Origin: Salinilacihabitans rarus
Lineage (GTDB): Archaea > Halobacteriota > Halobacteria > Halobacteriales > Natrialbaceae
Assembly (NCBI RefSeq): GCF_024296665.1
Contig: NZ_CP100762.1
Span: 1,178,001 to 1,242,000, forward strand
DNA: 64,000 nt
Reading direction: 5' to 3'
Part shown: positions 1 to 7,379 of the stretch, one piece after another
Position numbering within the stretch: position 1 is the stretch's first letter
How the letters are laid out: each line of letters starts with the position of its first letter
The notes under the pieces: generated by a model
Database searches by the model: none
Told to the model about the DNA's origin: nothing
The model's input: the letters and a program-made list of their open reading frames with translations, nothing else
Made by a program: the position numbers and the translations under genes

Positions 1-151
1 GGAGCGCGAGGTCGTGGTGGGCCTCGCCCCACGAGAGGAACGCGAAGCGATCGACGCGCTCCCTGACGTCGAGGTCGAGGTACGTCTCGTAGAAGTCGAC
101 GGCGCGGTCGAGGTCCGACACGGTGAGGTGGACGTGGCCGAGAGCGGGCAT
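1..151 (-). CDS. VOC (glyoxalase/dioxygenase) family protein, 5' part only
   Basis: Only the first 50 codons lie in the window; the gene continues past base 1. It starts MPALGHVHLTVSDLDRAV, the usual opening of vicinal-oxygen-chelate proteins: a beta strand with a metal-ligand His (HVHLTV) followed by the DLDRAVDFY helix. The ATG (read on the minus strand) is at 149-151. Substrate cannot be inferred. Family assignment is firm from the N-terminal motif. Confidence 0.8.
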   Translation of the reverse strand, partial: MPALGHVHLTVSDLDRAVDFYETYLDLDVRERVDRFAFLSWGEAHHDLAL

Positions 152-229
152 ACCACAACGGTGGTCCCGCCCCGGCAAAAGCGACGCGCCCGGACGAGCG
201 CGCCGGCGACTCGCGCGGCGGAGCCGTCG

Positions 230-760
230 TCAGCCGCCGTCGTCGCCGTAGCGGTCGGCGGCCGACTCGAAGCCCATCTCGTCGAGTTCGCGCCCGCGGC
301 GCTCCTCGAGGGCGGCGACCGCCTCCGGGTCGGGGGCGACGTCGTCGGTGATCCGCGCCCACGAGTCGTGGACCTTGGCGTGACACCACCGGCAGAGGTA
401 GACCGTGATCTCGTGGCCGAGGGTCTCGCCGTCGCTCGCGTACGAGAGGTGGTGTTCCTCGAGCAGCGGGCGCTCGTCCGAGTGGCCCATCCGGCGTTCT
501 TCGAGGCCACAGCGGACGCACTCGCGGTCGCGGTTGCGCGAGCGAAAGTGCGGGCAGTCGGCCCACTCCCAGTCGGAGTCGGGGTCGACGACCGGACACG
601 CGTAGTCGTCGGCGGCGCGCTCGCGGGCGAACGCGGGGTCGTGGCCGTAGTGATCGAACGCGTACCGGCACCGGCCCTCGCCGGTGAGGTGGTCGCAGAC
701 CCCGGCGAACTCGTAGGGGTCGTCGACGCCCACCGGGGTGCCGCGGGGCGTCTTCTCCAT
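230..760 (-). CDS. HNH-like zinc-binding protein (haloarchaeal conserved)
   Basis: A 176-residue protein starting MEKTPRGTPVGVDDPY. The middle holds several Cys/His pairs (CDHLTGEGRC, CPHF, CVRCGLEER). The C-terminal half has an HNH-like core: EEHHLSY, then ITVYLCRWCHAKVHDSW, with paired His, the CxxC and a final His. This resembles HNH nuclease treble-clef folds and a haloarchaea-restricted DUF family (I recall DUF7097 but could not check). No signal peptide or membrane segment. Nuclease activity is inference; it may be only a zinc-binding protein. It lies 56 bp downstream of the minus-strand FAD enzyme and could be cotranscribed. Confidence 0.8.
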   Translation of the reverse strand: MEKTPRGTPVGVDDPYEFAGVCDHLTGEGRCRYAFDHYGHDPAFARERAADDYACPVVDPDSDWEWADCPHFRSRNRDRECVRCGLEERRMGHSDERPLLEEHHLSYASDGETLGHEITVYLCRWCHAKVHDSWARITDDVAPDPEAVAALEERRGRELDEMGFESAADRYGDDGG

Positions 761-816
761 GTTCGACGGGGAAAGGTTAGACGGGTTCGGATTTGAATCC
801 ACCGTCGGCGCTCGAC

Positions 817-2535
817 TCACTCCCGCAGGCCGAGCACCCGGGCGACGGTCGCGAACCCCGTCCGCGGCCCCTCGGTCGCCCGCCTGTACCCCCGCCAGAG
901 GGCCGGCGCGGCCGCCCCGGGATGGGGCAGGCCGAGGCGCCAGTGGAGGGCGTCCTGTCGCCGCGCGGGTTCGAACGCCCGCGGCAGGTCGAACTCCCAC
1001 AGCCCCGGTGCCGCCGAGGGGTGGCCCTCCCGTTCGAGGATCGCGGTGACGGCCCGCCGCGCCGCCTCGCTGGCCGCCTCCATGCTCGCGAGGTCGGTGT
1101 GCGTGTGGACGTAGTCGGCGGCGACGGCGAGGTTCGGGACGGCGACGTCCGCCGGCGGCCGGTACTGCAGGGTGCCGACGGTGTTGACCAGCAGGGGCTC
1201 GCGGTTGGTCAGCCGACCCGCCGCCTCGTCGTACGCCAGCGCGGGGTCGACGAACCACTCGAGCAGGTTCTCGTCCGCGAGCGCCGCGTCCGCCGGGCCG
1301 CCGTCGAGGTGGGCTTTCAGTTGCGCCCAGACCTCGGCGGCGAGTTCCTCGCGGGTGCACTCGCGGGCGGGTTTCTCGTAGACGATTCCGGGCCGGTCCC
1401 ACTCGGAAATGATGACCGAGAGGACGCCGCCGACGGCGCCGTCGCCGTCGTAGCGGTCGAACTCCTCCCAGAACTGCCGCTGGGAGATCGAGGTCAGCGC
1501 CCACGGCGAGTCGTAGTAGACGCCGTGGCCCTCCACCGTCGGGACGTCCTCGGCGAGGTAGAACTGGACGCCGTTCATCCACGCGGTGTCGATCCGGTCG
1601 AGGTCGGCGAGCGAGGGGGCGGTGGCCGCGATCTCGGGCGTGACGAGGCGGCGCGCAGCCTCGACGGGGACCGCGAGGACGTAGTAGTCGGACTCGACGC
1701 GTTCCTCGCGGCCGCCGCGCTCGACGCGGACGCCCGAGACGCGCCCCTCGCGCTCGTCGAACTCGACGGCCGTCACGGTCGCGTTCGCGTGCAGCGTCGC
1801 GCCGAGGCGTTCGACGTGGGCGACCCAGGGGTCGATCCAGGCGTCGTTGGTCGGCCCGTTGAGCAGGCGGTCGGCGTGGACCGAGTCGTCGAACAGTCCG
1901 CGGAGCATCTGGAGGTAGATCCGTCCGATGGTGCGGGTGCTTGCCACCTCGGGGCGCATCGCGACCAGCGACTGGGTGACCCCGTAGGCGAGGAACTTCC
2001 GGTAGGTGTCGGACATCTCCGCGGCGTTGACGAACTCCCACCACGGGAGGCGCTCGTACTCCTCGTCGAAGCGCGCCTCGCAACTGGTCAGCAGCGTCAG
2101 CAGGCGGTCGACGAAGAACGCCGACTCGTCGGGGGGCACCTGCGCGCCGCCGAAGATCGAACCGAGTCGCTCGCGCCACCCGGCGAGCGACCGCGGGCGG
2201 TCGGTGACCATGACCCGCGAGTCGCCCGTCGTGACGGCCTGTAGCATCTGCGTCGTCCGGACGAGGTTGTCCGCGACGGTCCGGCCGGAGTCGTCCGCGA
2301 GCGGCGTCCGCTCCATCGTGTCGATCACGTGGCGGTAGAAGCCGGGGAAGAACCGGAAGCCGTGCTCGGCGGGCAGCGCCGCCCCGCCGTCGAGGCGGGG
2401 GCCGGGGAGACTTCGGGCCTTCCCGCCGAAGCGGGGGTTTCGCTCGTAGACGGTCACGTCGAAGCCGCGTTCGGCGAGTTCGTGGGCCGCGGTGAGGCCG
2501 GCGACGCCGCCGCCGAGGATCGTCACTCGTGTCAT
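817..2535 (-). CDS. FAD-dependent amine-oxidase/phytoene-desaturase-fold oxidoreductase (HpnE-like)
   Basis: A 572-residue protein. The first residues, TILGGGVAGLTAAHEL, are the Rossmann dinucleotide-binding motif, followed by an acidic strand end (VYERN) and FGGKARS, as in the amine oxidase/carotenoid desaturase superfamily. The HGFRFFPGFY segment resembles hydroxysqualene dehydroxylases and related FAD enzymes of isoprenoid metabolism. The C-terminal NLAVAADYVHTHTDLASMEAA is the second FAD-contact region. Substrate is unknown; a squalene/carotenoid-type isoprenoid is plausible because other isoprenoid genes (lycopene cyclase, Brp) occur in the window, though they are distant. Start ATG at 2533-2535 gives the dinucleotide motif at the extreme N-terminus, as expected. 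Confidence 0.82.
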   Translation of the reverse strand: MTRVTILGGGVAGLTAAHELAERGFDVTVYERNPRFGGKARSLPGPRLDGGAALPAEHGFRFFPGFYRHVIDTMERTPLADDSGRTVADNLVRTTQMLQAVTTGDSRVMVTDRPRSLAGWRERLGSIFGGAQVPPDESAFFVDRLLTLLTSCEARFDEEYERLPWWEFVNAAEMSDTYRKFLAYGVTQSLVAMRPEVASTRTIGRIYLQMLRGLFDDSVHADRLLNGPTNDAWIDPWVAHVERLGATLHANATVTAVEFDEREGRVSGVRVERGGREERVESDYYVLAVPVEAARRLVTPEIAATAPSLADLDRIDTAWMNGVQFYLAEDVPTVEGHGVYYDSPWALTSISQRQFWEEFDRYDGDGAVGGVLSVIISEWDRPGIVYEKPARECTREELAAEVWAQLKAHLDGGPADAALADENLLEWFVDPALAYDEAAGRLTNREPLLVNTVGTLQYRPPADVAVPNLAVAADYVHTHTDLASMEAASEAARRAVTAILEREGHPSAAPGLWEFDLPRAFEPARRQDALHWRLGLPHPGAAAPALWRGYRRATEGPRTGFATVARVLGLRE

Positions 2536-2754
2536 GGCTGAAAGCGGGGTCGCCCGCTCGTAGGAACGGGAAGGGCGCGGTCGACTTTACCTTTGGCCCT
2601 CACGGGGGTCGACACGGCCGGTCCGCCGGGGCTGACGATTGCTACGCGGGCCACCGTTCAGTAATATACACATGTCTAGTCGAGGTTAATTTAGCTCTTT
2701 TCCGTTCACAAAGTATTTACCGGGACGGGATCGACCGTCGATCGAACCTCTGGA
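2536..2754. promoter_or_regulatory. Divergent promoter region, AT-rich core about 2660-2720
   Basis: This gap separates a minus-strand and a plus-strand gene. In otherwise GC-rich DNA it contains an AT-rich block (cagtaatatacacatg, then gttaatttagctctttt and cacaaagtatttaccg). The last is about 35-45 nt ahead of the ATG at 2755. TATA-like elements for both directions are likely; exact transcription starts cannot be read. Confidence 0.4.
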
Positions 2755-2916
2755 ATGGCGCTACTGGCCGAACTGCTCGCGCGGGTCGTCGGCGGCGACG
2801 AGAGCGACCCGAAGCGGGTTCACTACGAGTGTCGGCGGTGCGGGAAGACGCTCTCGGCACAGGACGGCGAGTGTCCGGCCTGCGAGTCGGGGGAGGTCGT
2901 CGGCATCGAACTGTGA
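2755..2916 (+). CDS. Small zinc-ribbon (rubrerythrin-like) protein
   Basis: A 53-residue protein beginning MALLAELLARVVGG. It contains YECRRCGKTL and ECPACESGE, two CxxC knuckles that form a rubredoxin/zinc-ribbon domain at residues about 24-48. Such tiny zinc-ribbon proteins are widespread in haloarchaea and are of unknown role. A short T-run (aaccttttt) follows the stop and could end the transcript. Confidence 0.75.
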   Translation: MALLAELLARVVGGDESDPKRVHYECRRCGKTLSAQDGECPACESGEVVGIEL

Positions 2917-2949
2917 ACCTTTTTGCCCCGGCCTCACCGAGTCGGGCGC

Positions 2950-3303
2950 GTGCGACTCGTCCACGAATCGGCCGACGGGGCGGCGGTGATCGCGTCGAAC
3001 GTCGAGACCGCCGACACGCTCCGGCGTCAGGGGCGCGGACTGATGTTCCGTCGGTCGCTCCCCGACGACTACGCGCTCGCGTTCCGCTTCGGGTCCGTCC
3101 GGAGCCGCGGCATCCACACGCTGTTCGTCCTCGTCCCCATCGACGTCGTCTGGGTCGCCGACGGCGAGGTCAGCCGCGTCGAACGGCTCCGGCCGTGGCG
3201 GGGACTCGCCCGCGCCCGCGCGGACCTGATCGTCGAACTGCCGGCGGGGGCGGCCGACGGCGTCGAGGCCGGCGACCGCCTCGTCCTCGACGACGGGGCG
3301 TGA
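2950..3303 (+). CDS. DUF192 family protein
   Basis: About 117 residues from a GTG at 2950; an upstream in-frame TTG at 2923 would add nine residues with no family support. It has the DUF192 hallmarks: ADTLRRQGRGLMFRRSLPDDYAL near the start, then GIHTLFVLVPIDVVWV and VERLRPWRGLA, ending with PAGAADGVEAGDRL. DUF192 proteins form a small beta-barrel and are often secreted or membrane-attached; this one shows no clear signal peptide. The function of the family is not established. It follows the zinc-ribbon gene by 33 bp. Confidence 0.85.
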   Translation: MRLVHESADGAAVIASNVETADTLRRQGRGLMFRRSLPDDYALAFRFGSVRSRGIHTLFVLVPIDVVWVADGEVSRVERLRPWRGLARARADLIVELPAGAADGVEAGDRLVLDDGA

Positions 3304-3307
3304 ACCG

Positions 3308-3856
3308 TCAGTCGACGACCTCGACGGCCCCGTCCTCGACGCGCACCCGCAGCAGACTCGTCACTTCGTGGGGCAACTCGCCGGGGTCGGCGTCGACCCG
3401 TTCGAGGACGACGACCACGTCCGCGACTTCGGCGCCGGCCTCCGCGAGGGCGGCCGAGACCGCCCGGATCGTGCTCCCCGAGGAGAGGACGTCGTCGACG
3501 AGGACGACGCGGTCGCCGGCCTCGACGCCGTTCAGGTGGAAGTCGCTCTCGCCGTAGCCCGTCCGCTGGTGGACCGCGACCTCGTCGGGGAAGCCGTAGG
3601 ATCGCTTGCGGACGACGACGAACGGAACGTCGGTCGACAGCGAGAGCGCCGTCGCGTGGTGGACCCCCATCGCCTCGGGGGCGACCAGCAGGTCGACGCC
3701 GTCGAAGTCGATCCGCTCGCGGACGGCGTCGACGACCTCGCGCAGGATCGCCGGCTCGACCGGCGGCACCCCGTCGGTGACGCCGTGGACGAAGTAGTCG
3801 TAGCCGTCGCGGGAGACCACGGGGGCGTCCCGGAGGGAGCGCCTGAGCTGGTCCAT
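3308..3856 (-). CDS. hpt: Hypoxanthine/guanine phosphoribosyltransferase-like protein
   Basis: A 182-residue phosphoribosyltransferase-fold protein. The PRPP-binding loop is clear as VVLVDDVLSSGSTIRAV (residues about 117-133), and MGVHHATALSLSTDVPF forms the upstream strand-helix. Type I PRTases of this length in haloarchaea are annotated as purine salvage HGPRTase-like proteins; some relatives act as regulators. Start ATG at 3854-3856; an upstream GTG-type extension of 17 residues is of low quality. It diverges from the citramalate synthase gene and converges on the DUF192 gene. Confidence 0.8.
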   Translation of the reverse strand: MDQLRRSLRDAPVVSRDGYDYFVHGVTDGVPPVEPAILREVVDAVRERIDFDGVDLLVAPEAMGVHHATALSLSTDVPFVVVRKRSYGFPDEVAVHQRTGYGESDFHLNGVEAGDRVVLVDDVLSSGSTIRAVSAALAEAGAEVADVVVVLERVDADPGELPHEVTSLLRVRVEDGAVEVVD

Positions 3857-3961
3857 ACGCGCGCTTCCACGGCCCGGTAGTTGGCTCTTGGCCCGGCCCG
3901 CCGGCAATATTCCCCCGGACCGCCGGGGTTAACCCCCGTGCGGGGTACGGTGGGAATACAC

Positions 3962-4039
3962 ATGGCACGAGATACGCCCGCTGTGGAGGATAGGGGAAGT
4001 CGCCGCGAGGCGGCTGGCCGAGAAATTCTCCGGCGATGA
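3962..4039 (+). other. Possible 25-codon upstream ORF in the cimA leader
   Basis: ATG at 3962 opens a 25-codon frame (MARDTPAVEDRGS...) that stops at 4037-4039, 37 nt before the GTG of the synthase. The leader also holds the inverted repeat gccgc/gcggc around 4001-4013. There is no run of leucine or isoleucine codons, so a classical attenuation peptide is not indicated. It may be a chance ORF or a translated leader. Confidence 0.25.
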
Positions 4040-4076
4040 AGTACCCCCCACTGCGGTAGACGCGACCGTCCCCGGC

Positions 4077-5579
4077 GTGGACGGCGATCGAACGGTTCGA
4101 CTTCTCGATACGACGTTACGGGACGGCGAGCAAGCCCCGGGCGTCTCGCTCTCGCCCGACGAGAAGGTCGACGTCGCCCGCGCCCTCGACCGCGCCGGCG
4201 TCGCCGTCGTCGAGGCGGGCAGCGCCTGCACCGGCGCCGGCGAACGCGAGGCCATCTCGCGCGTGACCGACCTCGACCTCGACGCCCGCGTGACGAGTTT
4301 CTGTCGCGGGCTCCGGGACGACGTCGACCTCGCGCTCGACTGCGACGTCGACGGCGTCCACCTCGTCGTCCCGGCGAGCGACCGCCACGTCGAGGGGAAA
4401 GTCGGCACGACCCGCGAGGAGGTCCTCGAGACGACCGCCGACCTCGTCGCGTACGCGAAAGCCCACGACCTCTGGGTCGAGGTCATCGGCGAGGACGGCT
4501 CGCGGGCCGACCTCGACTACCTCGAAGCGGTGATGGAGACGGCGCTGGACGCCGGCGCCGACCGGGCCTGCTTCGCCGACACCGTCGGCCACGCGGGGCC
4601 CGAACGCACCCACGAGGCGGTCGCCCGACTCGCCGAACTGGGGCCGGTCAGCGCCCACACCCACGACGACCTCGGCCTGGGCGTCACGAACGCGCTGGCC
4701 GCGGTCTCGGCGGGTGCCGACCTCGTCCACTGCACCGTCAACGGTCTCGGCGAGCGCGCCGGCAACGTCGCCCTGGAGGAGGTCGCCATCGCGCTGGCAC
4801 ACGTCTACGGCGTCGAGACGGTCGCTCTCGAAGAGCTGTACGACCTCGCCCAACTGGTCTCGCGGTCGACGGGCGTCCCGCTGGCGCCGAACAAGGCCGT
4901 CGTCGGCGAGAACGCCTTCACCCACGAGAGCGGCATCCACACCGACGGCACGCTCAAGGACGACCGGATGTACGAGCCGTACCCGCCCGAGACGGTCGGC
5001 CGGGAGCGACGGCTCGCGCTCGGCAAGCACGCCGGCCGCGCCGGCGTCCGGGCCGCACTCGCCGAGCACGGCGTCGACGCCGACGACGACGAACTGGCCG
5101 AGATCGCCGCCCGGGTGACCGAACTCGGCGACCGCGGCCGCCGGGTCACCGACGCCGACCTGCTCGCGATCGCGGAGGACGTCACCGGCGACGACCGCGA
5201 GCGGACCGTCGACCTGCTCGGACTGACCGCGACCAGCGGCGGGCCGGTGCCGACCGCGAGCGTCCGGCTCTCGGTCGCCGGCGAGGAGCGCGTGGCGTCG
5301 GGGACCGGTTCGGGGCCCGTCGACGCCGCCGTCTCCGCCGTCCGCGAGGCGCTGGGGTCGGCGGCCGACGCCGACCTCGAATCCTACCACGTCGACGCCG
5401 TCTCCGGCGGCACCGACGCCGTCGTCACCGTCGAGGTGACGATGCACCGCGACGACCGCAGCGTCACCGTCGCCCGCAGCGAGGCGGACATCACCCGCGC
5501 CAGCGTGCAGGCGATGGTCGACGCGCTGGACCGGCTGGTCGACCCCGATCGGGAGGTCCCGGCGCCGGCGGACGACTGA
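4077..5579 (+). CDS. cimA: (R)-citramalate synthase / 2-isopropylmalate synthase family
   Basis: A 500-residue enzyme condensing acetyl-CoA with a 2-oxoacid (pyruvate or 2-oxoisovalerate) in isoleucine or leucine biosynthesis. The TIM-barrel carries LLDTTLRDGEQAPGVSL, the metal-binding HTHDDLGLGVTNAL and NGLGERAGN, and ESGIHTDG. A C-terminal LeuA-type regulatory domain (about residues 375-495) binds the feedback inhibitor in this family. Which 2-oxoacid is used cannot be settled by eye; the sequence resembles archaeal CimA. The start is GTG at 4077; no upstream in-frame start exists. It stands alone, with ilvD 16 kb away. Confidence 0.9.
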   Translation: MDGDRTVRLLDTTLRDGEQAPGVSLSPDEKVDVARALDRAGVAVVEAGSACTGAGEREAISRVTDLDLDARVTSFCRGLRDDVDLALDCDVDGVHLVVPASDRHVEGKVGTTREEVLETTADLVAYAKAHDLWVEVIGEDGSRADLDYLEAVMETALDAGADRACFADTVGHAGPERTHEAVARLAELGPVSAHTHDDLGLGVTNALAAVSAGADLVHCTVNGLGERAGNVALEEVAIALAHVYGVETVALEELYDLAQLVSRSTGVPLAPNKAVVGENAFTHESGIHTDGTLKDDRMYEPYPPETVGRERRLALGKHAGRAGVRAALAEHGVDADDDELAEIAARVTELGDRGRRVTDADLLAIAEDVTGDDRERTVDLLGLTATSGGPVPTASVRLSVAGEERVASGTGSGPVDAAVSAVREALGSAADADLESYHVDAVSGGTDAVVTVEVTMHRDDRSVTVARSEADITRASVQAMVDALDRLVDPDREVPAPADD

Positions 5580-5583
5580 CCGG

Positions 5584-5778
5584 CTAGTCGAGCCCGTGGT
5601 CGAGGACGCCCCACGGGTCGACGGCGTAAACGATCGCGAGGAACGTCGCCAGCACGACGACGAACAGCCGCGCGACCTCGCCGGCGGTCGACGGCACCGC
5701 CGGTTCGAGCGTCAGCGCCATCACGCCCGCGACCGCGAGCCAGAGCGTCGCGACGATCGCCCGTCTTCGAGGTTCCAT
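5584..5778 (-). CDS. Small two-helix membrane protein
   Basis: About 64 residues from MEPRRRAIVATLWLAVAGVM; an alternative start ten codons upstream adds MMGGGGERPD. Two hydrophobic segments (about residues 7-24 and 32-50) are joined by a short polar loop, with a basic N-terminus. No family recognised. It is convergent with the synthase, 4 bp from its stop. Confidence 0.6.
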   Translation of the reverse strand: MEPRRRAIVATLWLAVAGVMALTLEPAVPSTAGEVARLFVVVLATFLAIVYAVDPWGVLDHGLD

Positions 5779-5874
5779 GTCCGGCCGTTCGCCCCCGCCC
5801 CCCATCAACCCGCCGAGTTTCGCCGCCCGATCGAGCGGGGAAGACTCACGTAGTCTCGGCTACTACTCTCGCCC

Positions 5875-6117
5875 ATGACCGACTGGCTCCGCCTCGGCGG
5901 CGTCGCCCTGCTCGCGCTGCTCGCCCTCTGGCTCGCGTTCCGCCTCGTCGCCCTCCTGTTTGCGGTCGTCACGTGGGTGGTCGGGGCCGCCGTCTCGCTC
6001 GCCGTCCTCGCGGTCGTCCTCTACCTCGGCTACCTGCTGCTCAAACGACTGCTCGGCGGCTCTGGCGGCTCTGGGCCGCGCTCGCGGTCGAAGGGACGCG
6101 AGCGGATCTACGAGTAG
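5875..6117 (+). CDS. Small hydrophobic membrane protein
   Basis: An 80-residue protein starting MTDWLRLGGVALLALLAL. Two or three near-continuous transmembrane stretches span residues 6-62, followed by a polar basic tail (GGSGPRSRSKGRERIYE). This pattern, a hydrophobic core plus short cytosolic tail, matches haloarchaeal DUF families of unknown function. Start ATG at 5875. Confidence 0.65.
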   Translation: MTDWLRLGGVALLALLALWLAFRLVALLFAVVTWVVGAAVSLAVLAVVLYLGYLLLKRLLGGSGGSGPRSRSKGRERIYE

Positions 6118-6183
6118 TCGGCAGGCGCGGTGTTCGCGGACGGAGCACGCTACGCGGTGCTCGCGGCGTCGTTCGCGGAAAAG

Positions 6184-6268
6184 CGCCGAGAGGGAGATTT
6201 GAACTCCCGAGTCCGTGAGGACAGCAGATTTCGAATCTGCCGCCTTGGCCGGGCTAGGCTATCTCGGC
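6184..6268 (-). tRNA. tRNA-Ser (anticodon CGA)
   Basis: The minus strand reads GCCGAGA at the 5' end and TCTCGGC plus discriminator G at the 3' end, a perfect 7-bp acceptor stem. The anticodon stem is GCAGA/TCTGC around the loop TTCGAAA, giving anticodon CGA for UCG codons. A long variable arm (GTCC/GGAC) makes it class II, and the T-arm is GGGAG-TTCAAAT-CTCCC. CCA is not encoded. Confidence 0.95.
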
Positions 6269-6290
6269 TCACCCCAACCTATCCGGGTGA

Positions 6291-6300
6291 CGATTTTATC
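6291..6300 (-). promoter_or_regulatory. TATA-like box of tRNA-Ser
   Basis: On the minus strand gataaaatcg lies about 23-32 nt ahead of the tRNA 5' end (6268), the normal archaeal TATA distance. Confidence 0.5.
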
Positions 6301-6395
6301 GGTTTCGATTCGTCCGCCGCGTGCGAACCATCCACGTTCGTCGAACCTGACAGGCGAGCGGAAGAACTATGGGAGGGGGACGCGACCGGCCTCGC

Positions 6396-7346
6396 ATGGA
6401 CGTCACCCAGGCGAGCGAGGAGTGTGAGGCCGTCCTCGACGCGATCGGCGAGGCGGTCATCTGCGACCGCGAGTTCCTCGAAACCGTCCTCGTCGGCGTC
6501 GTCGGCCGCGGCCACGTCCTGCTGGAGGACGTGCCCGGGACGGGCAAGACGCTGACCGCCCGCAGCGTCGCGAACGCCCTCGGCCTGTCGTTCTCGCGCA
6601 TCCAGTTTACCCCCGACCTGCTGCCCTCCGACGTCACCGGGACGCACGTGTTCAACGAGCGCGAGCGCGAGTTCGAGTTCAACGAGGGACCGATCTTCGC
6701 CAACATCGTGCTGGCCGACGAGATCAACCGCGCGCCGCCGAAGACCCAGGCCGCCCTCCTGGAGGCCATGGAGGAAGGACAGGTCACCACGGACGGCGAG
6801 ACGCGCGAACTCCCGAAGCCGTTCTTCGTCATCGCCACCCAGAACCCCGTCGAACAGGAGGGGACGTTCCCGCTGCCGGAGGCGCAGGTCGACCGCTTCC
6901 TCGTCAAGACCTCGATGGGCTACCCCGACGAGGAAGGCGAGACGGAACTGCTGCGCCGGCGCGCCGGCCGCGAGGCGATGAGCCCCACCGTCGAGCGCGT
7001 GCTCGAATCGGACGCCGTGGCCGACCTCCGGCGGGTCCCCGAGACGATCACCGTCGACGAGGACCTGCTGGAGTACGTCGTCGCGCTGGTCCGCGAGACG
7101 CGCTCTGACGGCCGCGTCGAGGTCGGCGTCTCCCCGCGTGGCACCCAGCGGCTGTTCGAGGCCGCCCGCGCCTACGCGACGATCACCGGCCGCGAGTACG
7201 TCACCCCCGACGACATCAAGCGCGTCGCCCAGCCAGTGCTCGCCCACCGCCTCGTGCTCACGCCCGACGCGACGGTCAACGAGGTCCGGAAGTCACAGAT
7301 CGTCGAGACCGTCCTCGAATCGGTGCCGGTGCCGACCGTCGAGTGA
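6396..7346 (+). CDS. MoxR-type AAA+ ATPase
   Basis: A 316-residue AAA+ protein. Walker A is LEDVPGTGKTLTA, Walker B is IVLADEINRAPPKTQAALLEAMEE, and sensor 1 is FFVIATQNPVEQEGTFPLPEAQ, all standard for MoxR. The C-terminal lid contains VGVSPRGTQRLFEAARAYA. MoxR ATPases act as chaperones, usually with VWA and DUF58 partners encoded next door. None is adjacent here; the next gene is on the other strand, so this is an orphan MoxR. Start chosen at ATG 6396; an upstream GTG-type extension is possible but unlikely. Confidence 0.9.
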   Translation: MDVTQASEECEAVLDAIGEAVICDREFLETVLVGVVGRGHVLLEDVPGTGKTLTARSVANALGLSFSRIQFTPDLLPSDVTGTHVFNEREREFEFNEGPIFANIVLADEINRAPPKTQAALLEAMEEGQVTTDGETRELPKPFFVIATQNPVEQEGTFPLPEAQVDRFLVKTSMGYPDEEGETELLRRRAGREAMSPTVERVLESDAVADLRRVPETITVDEDLLEYVVALVRETRSDGRVEVGVSPRGTQRLFEAARAYATITGREYVTPDDIKRVAQPVLAHRLVLTPDATVNEVRKSQIVETVLESVPVPTVE

Positions 7347-7379
7347 AGGCGACGGGATCGAGCGCCCGCCTCGTGTCCG

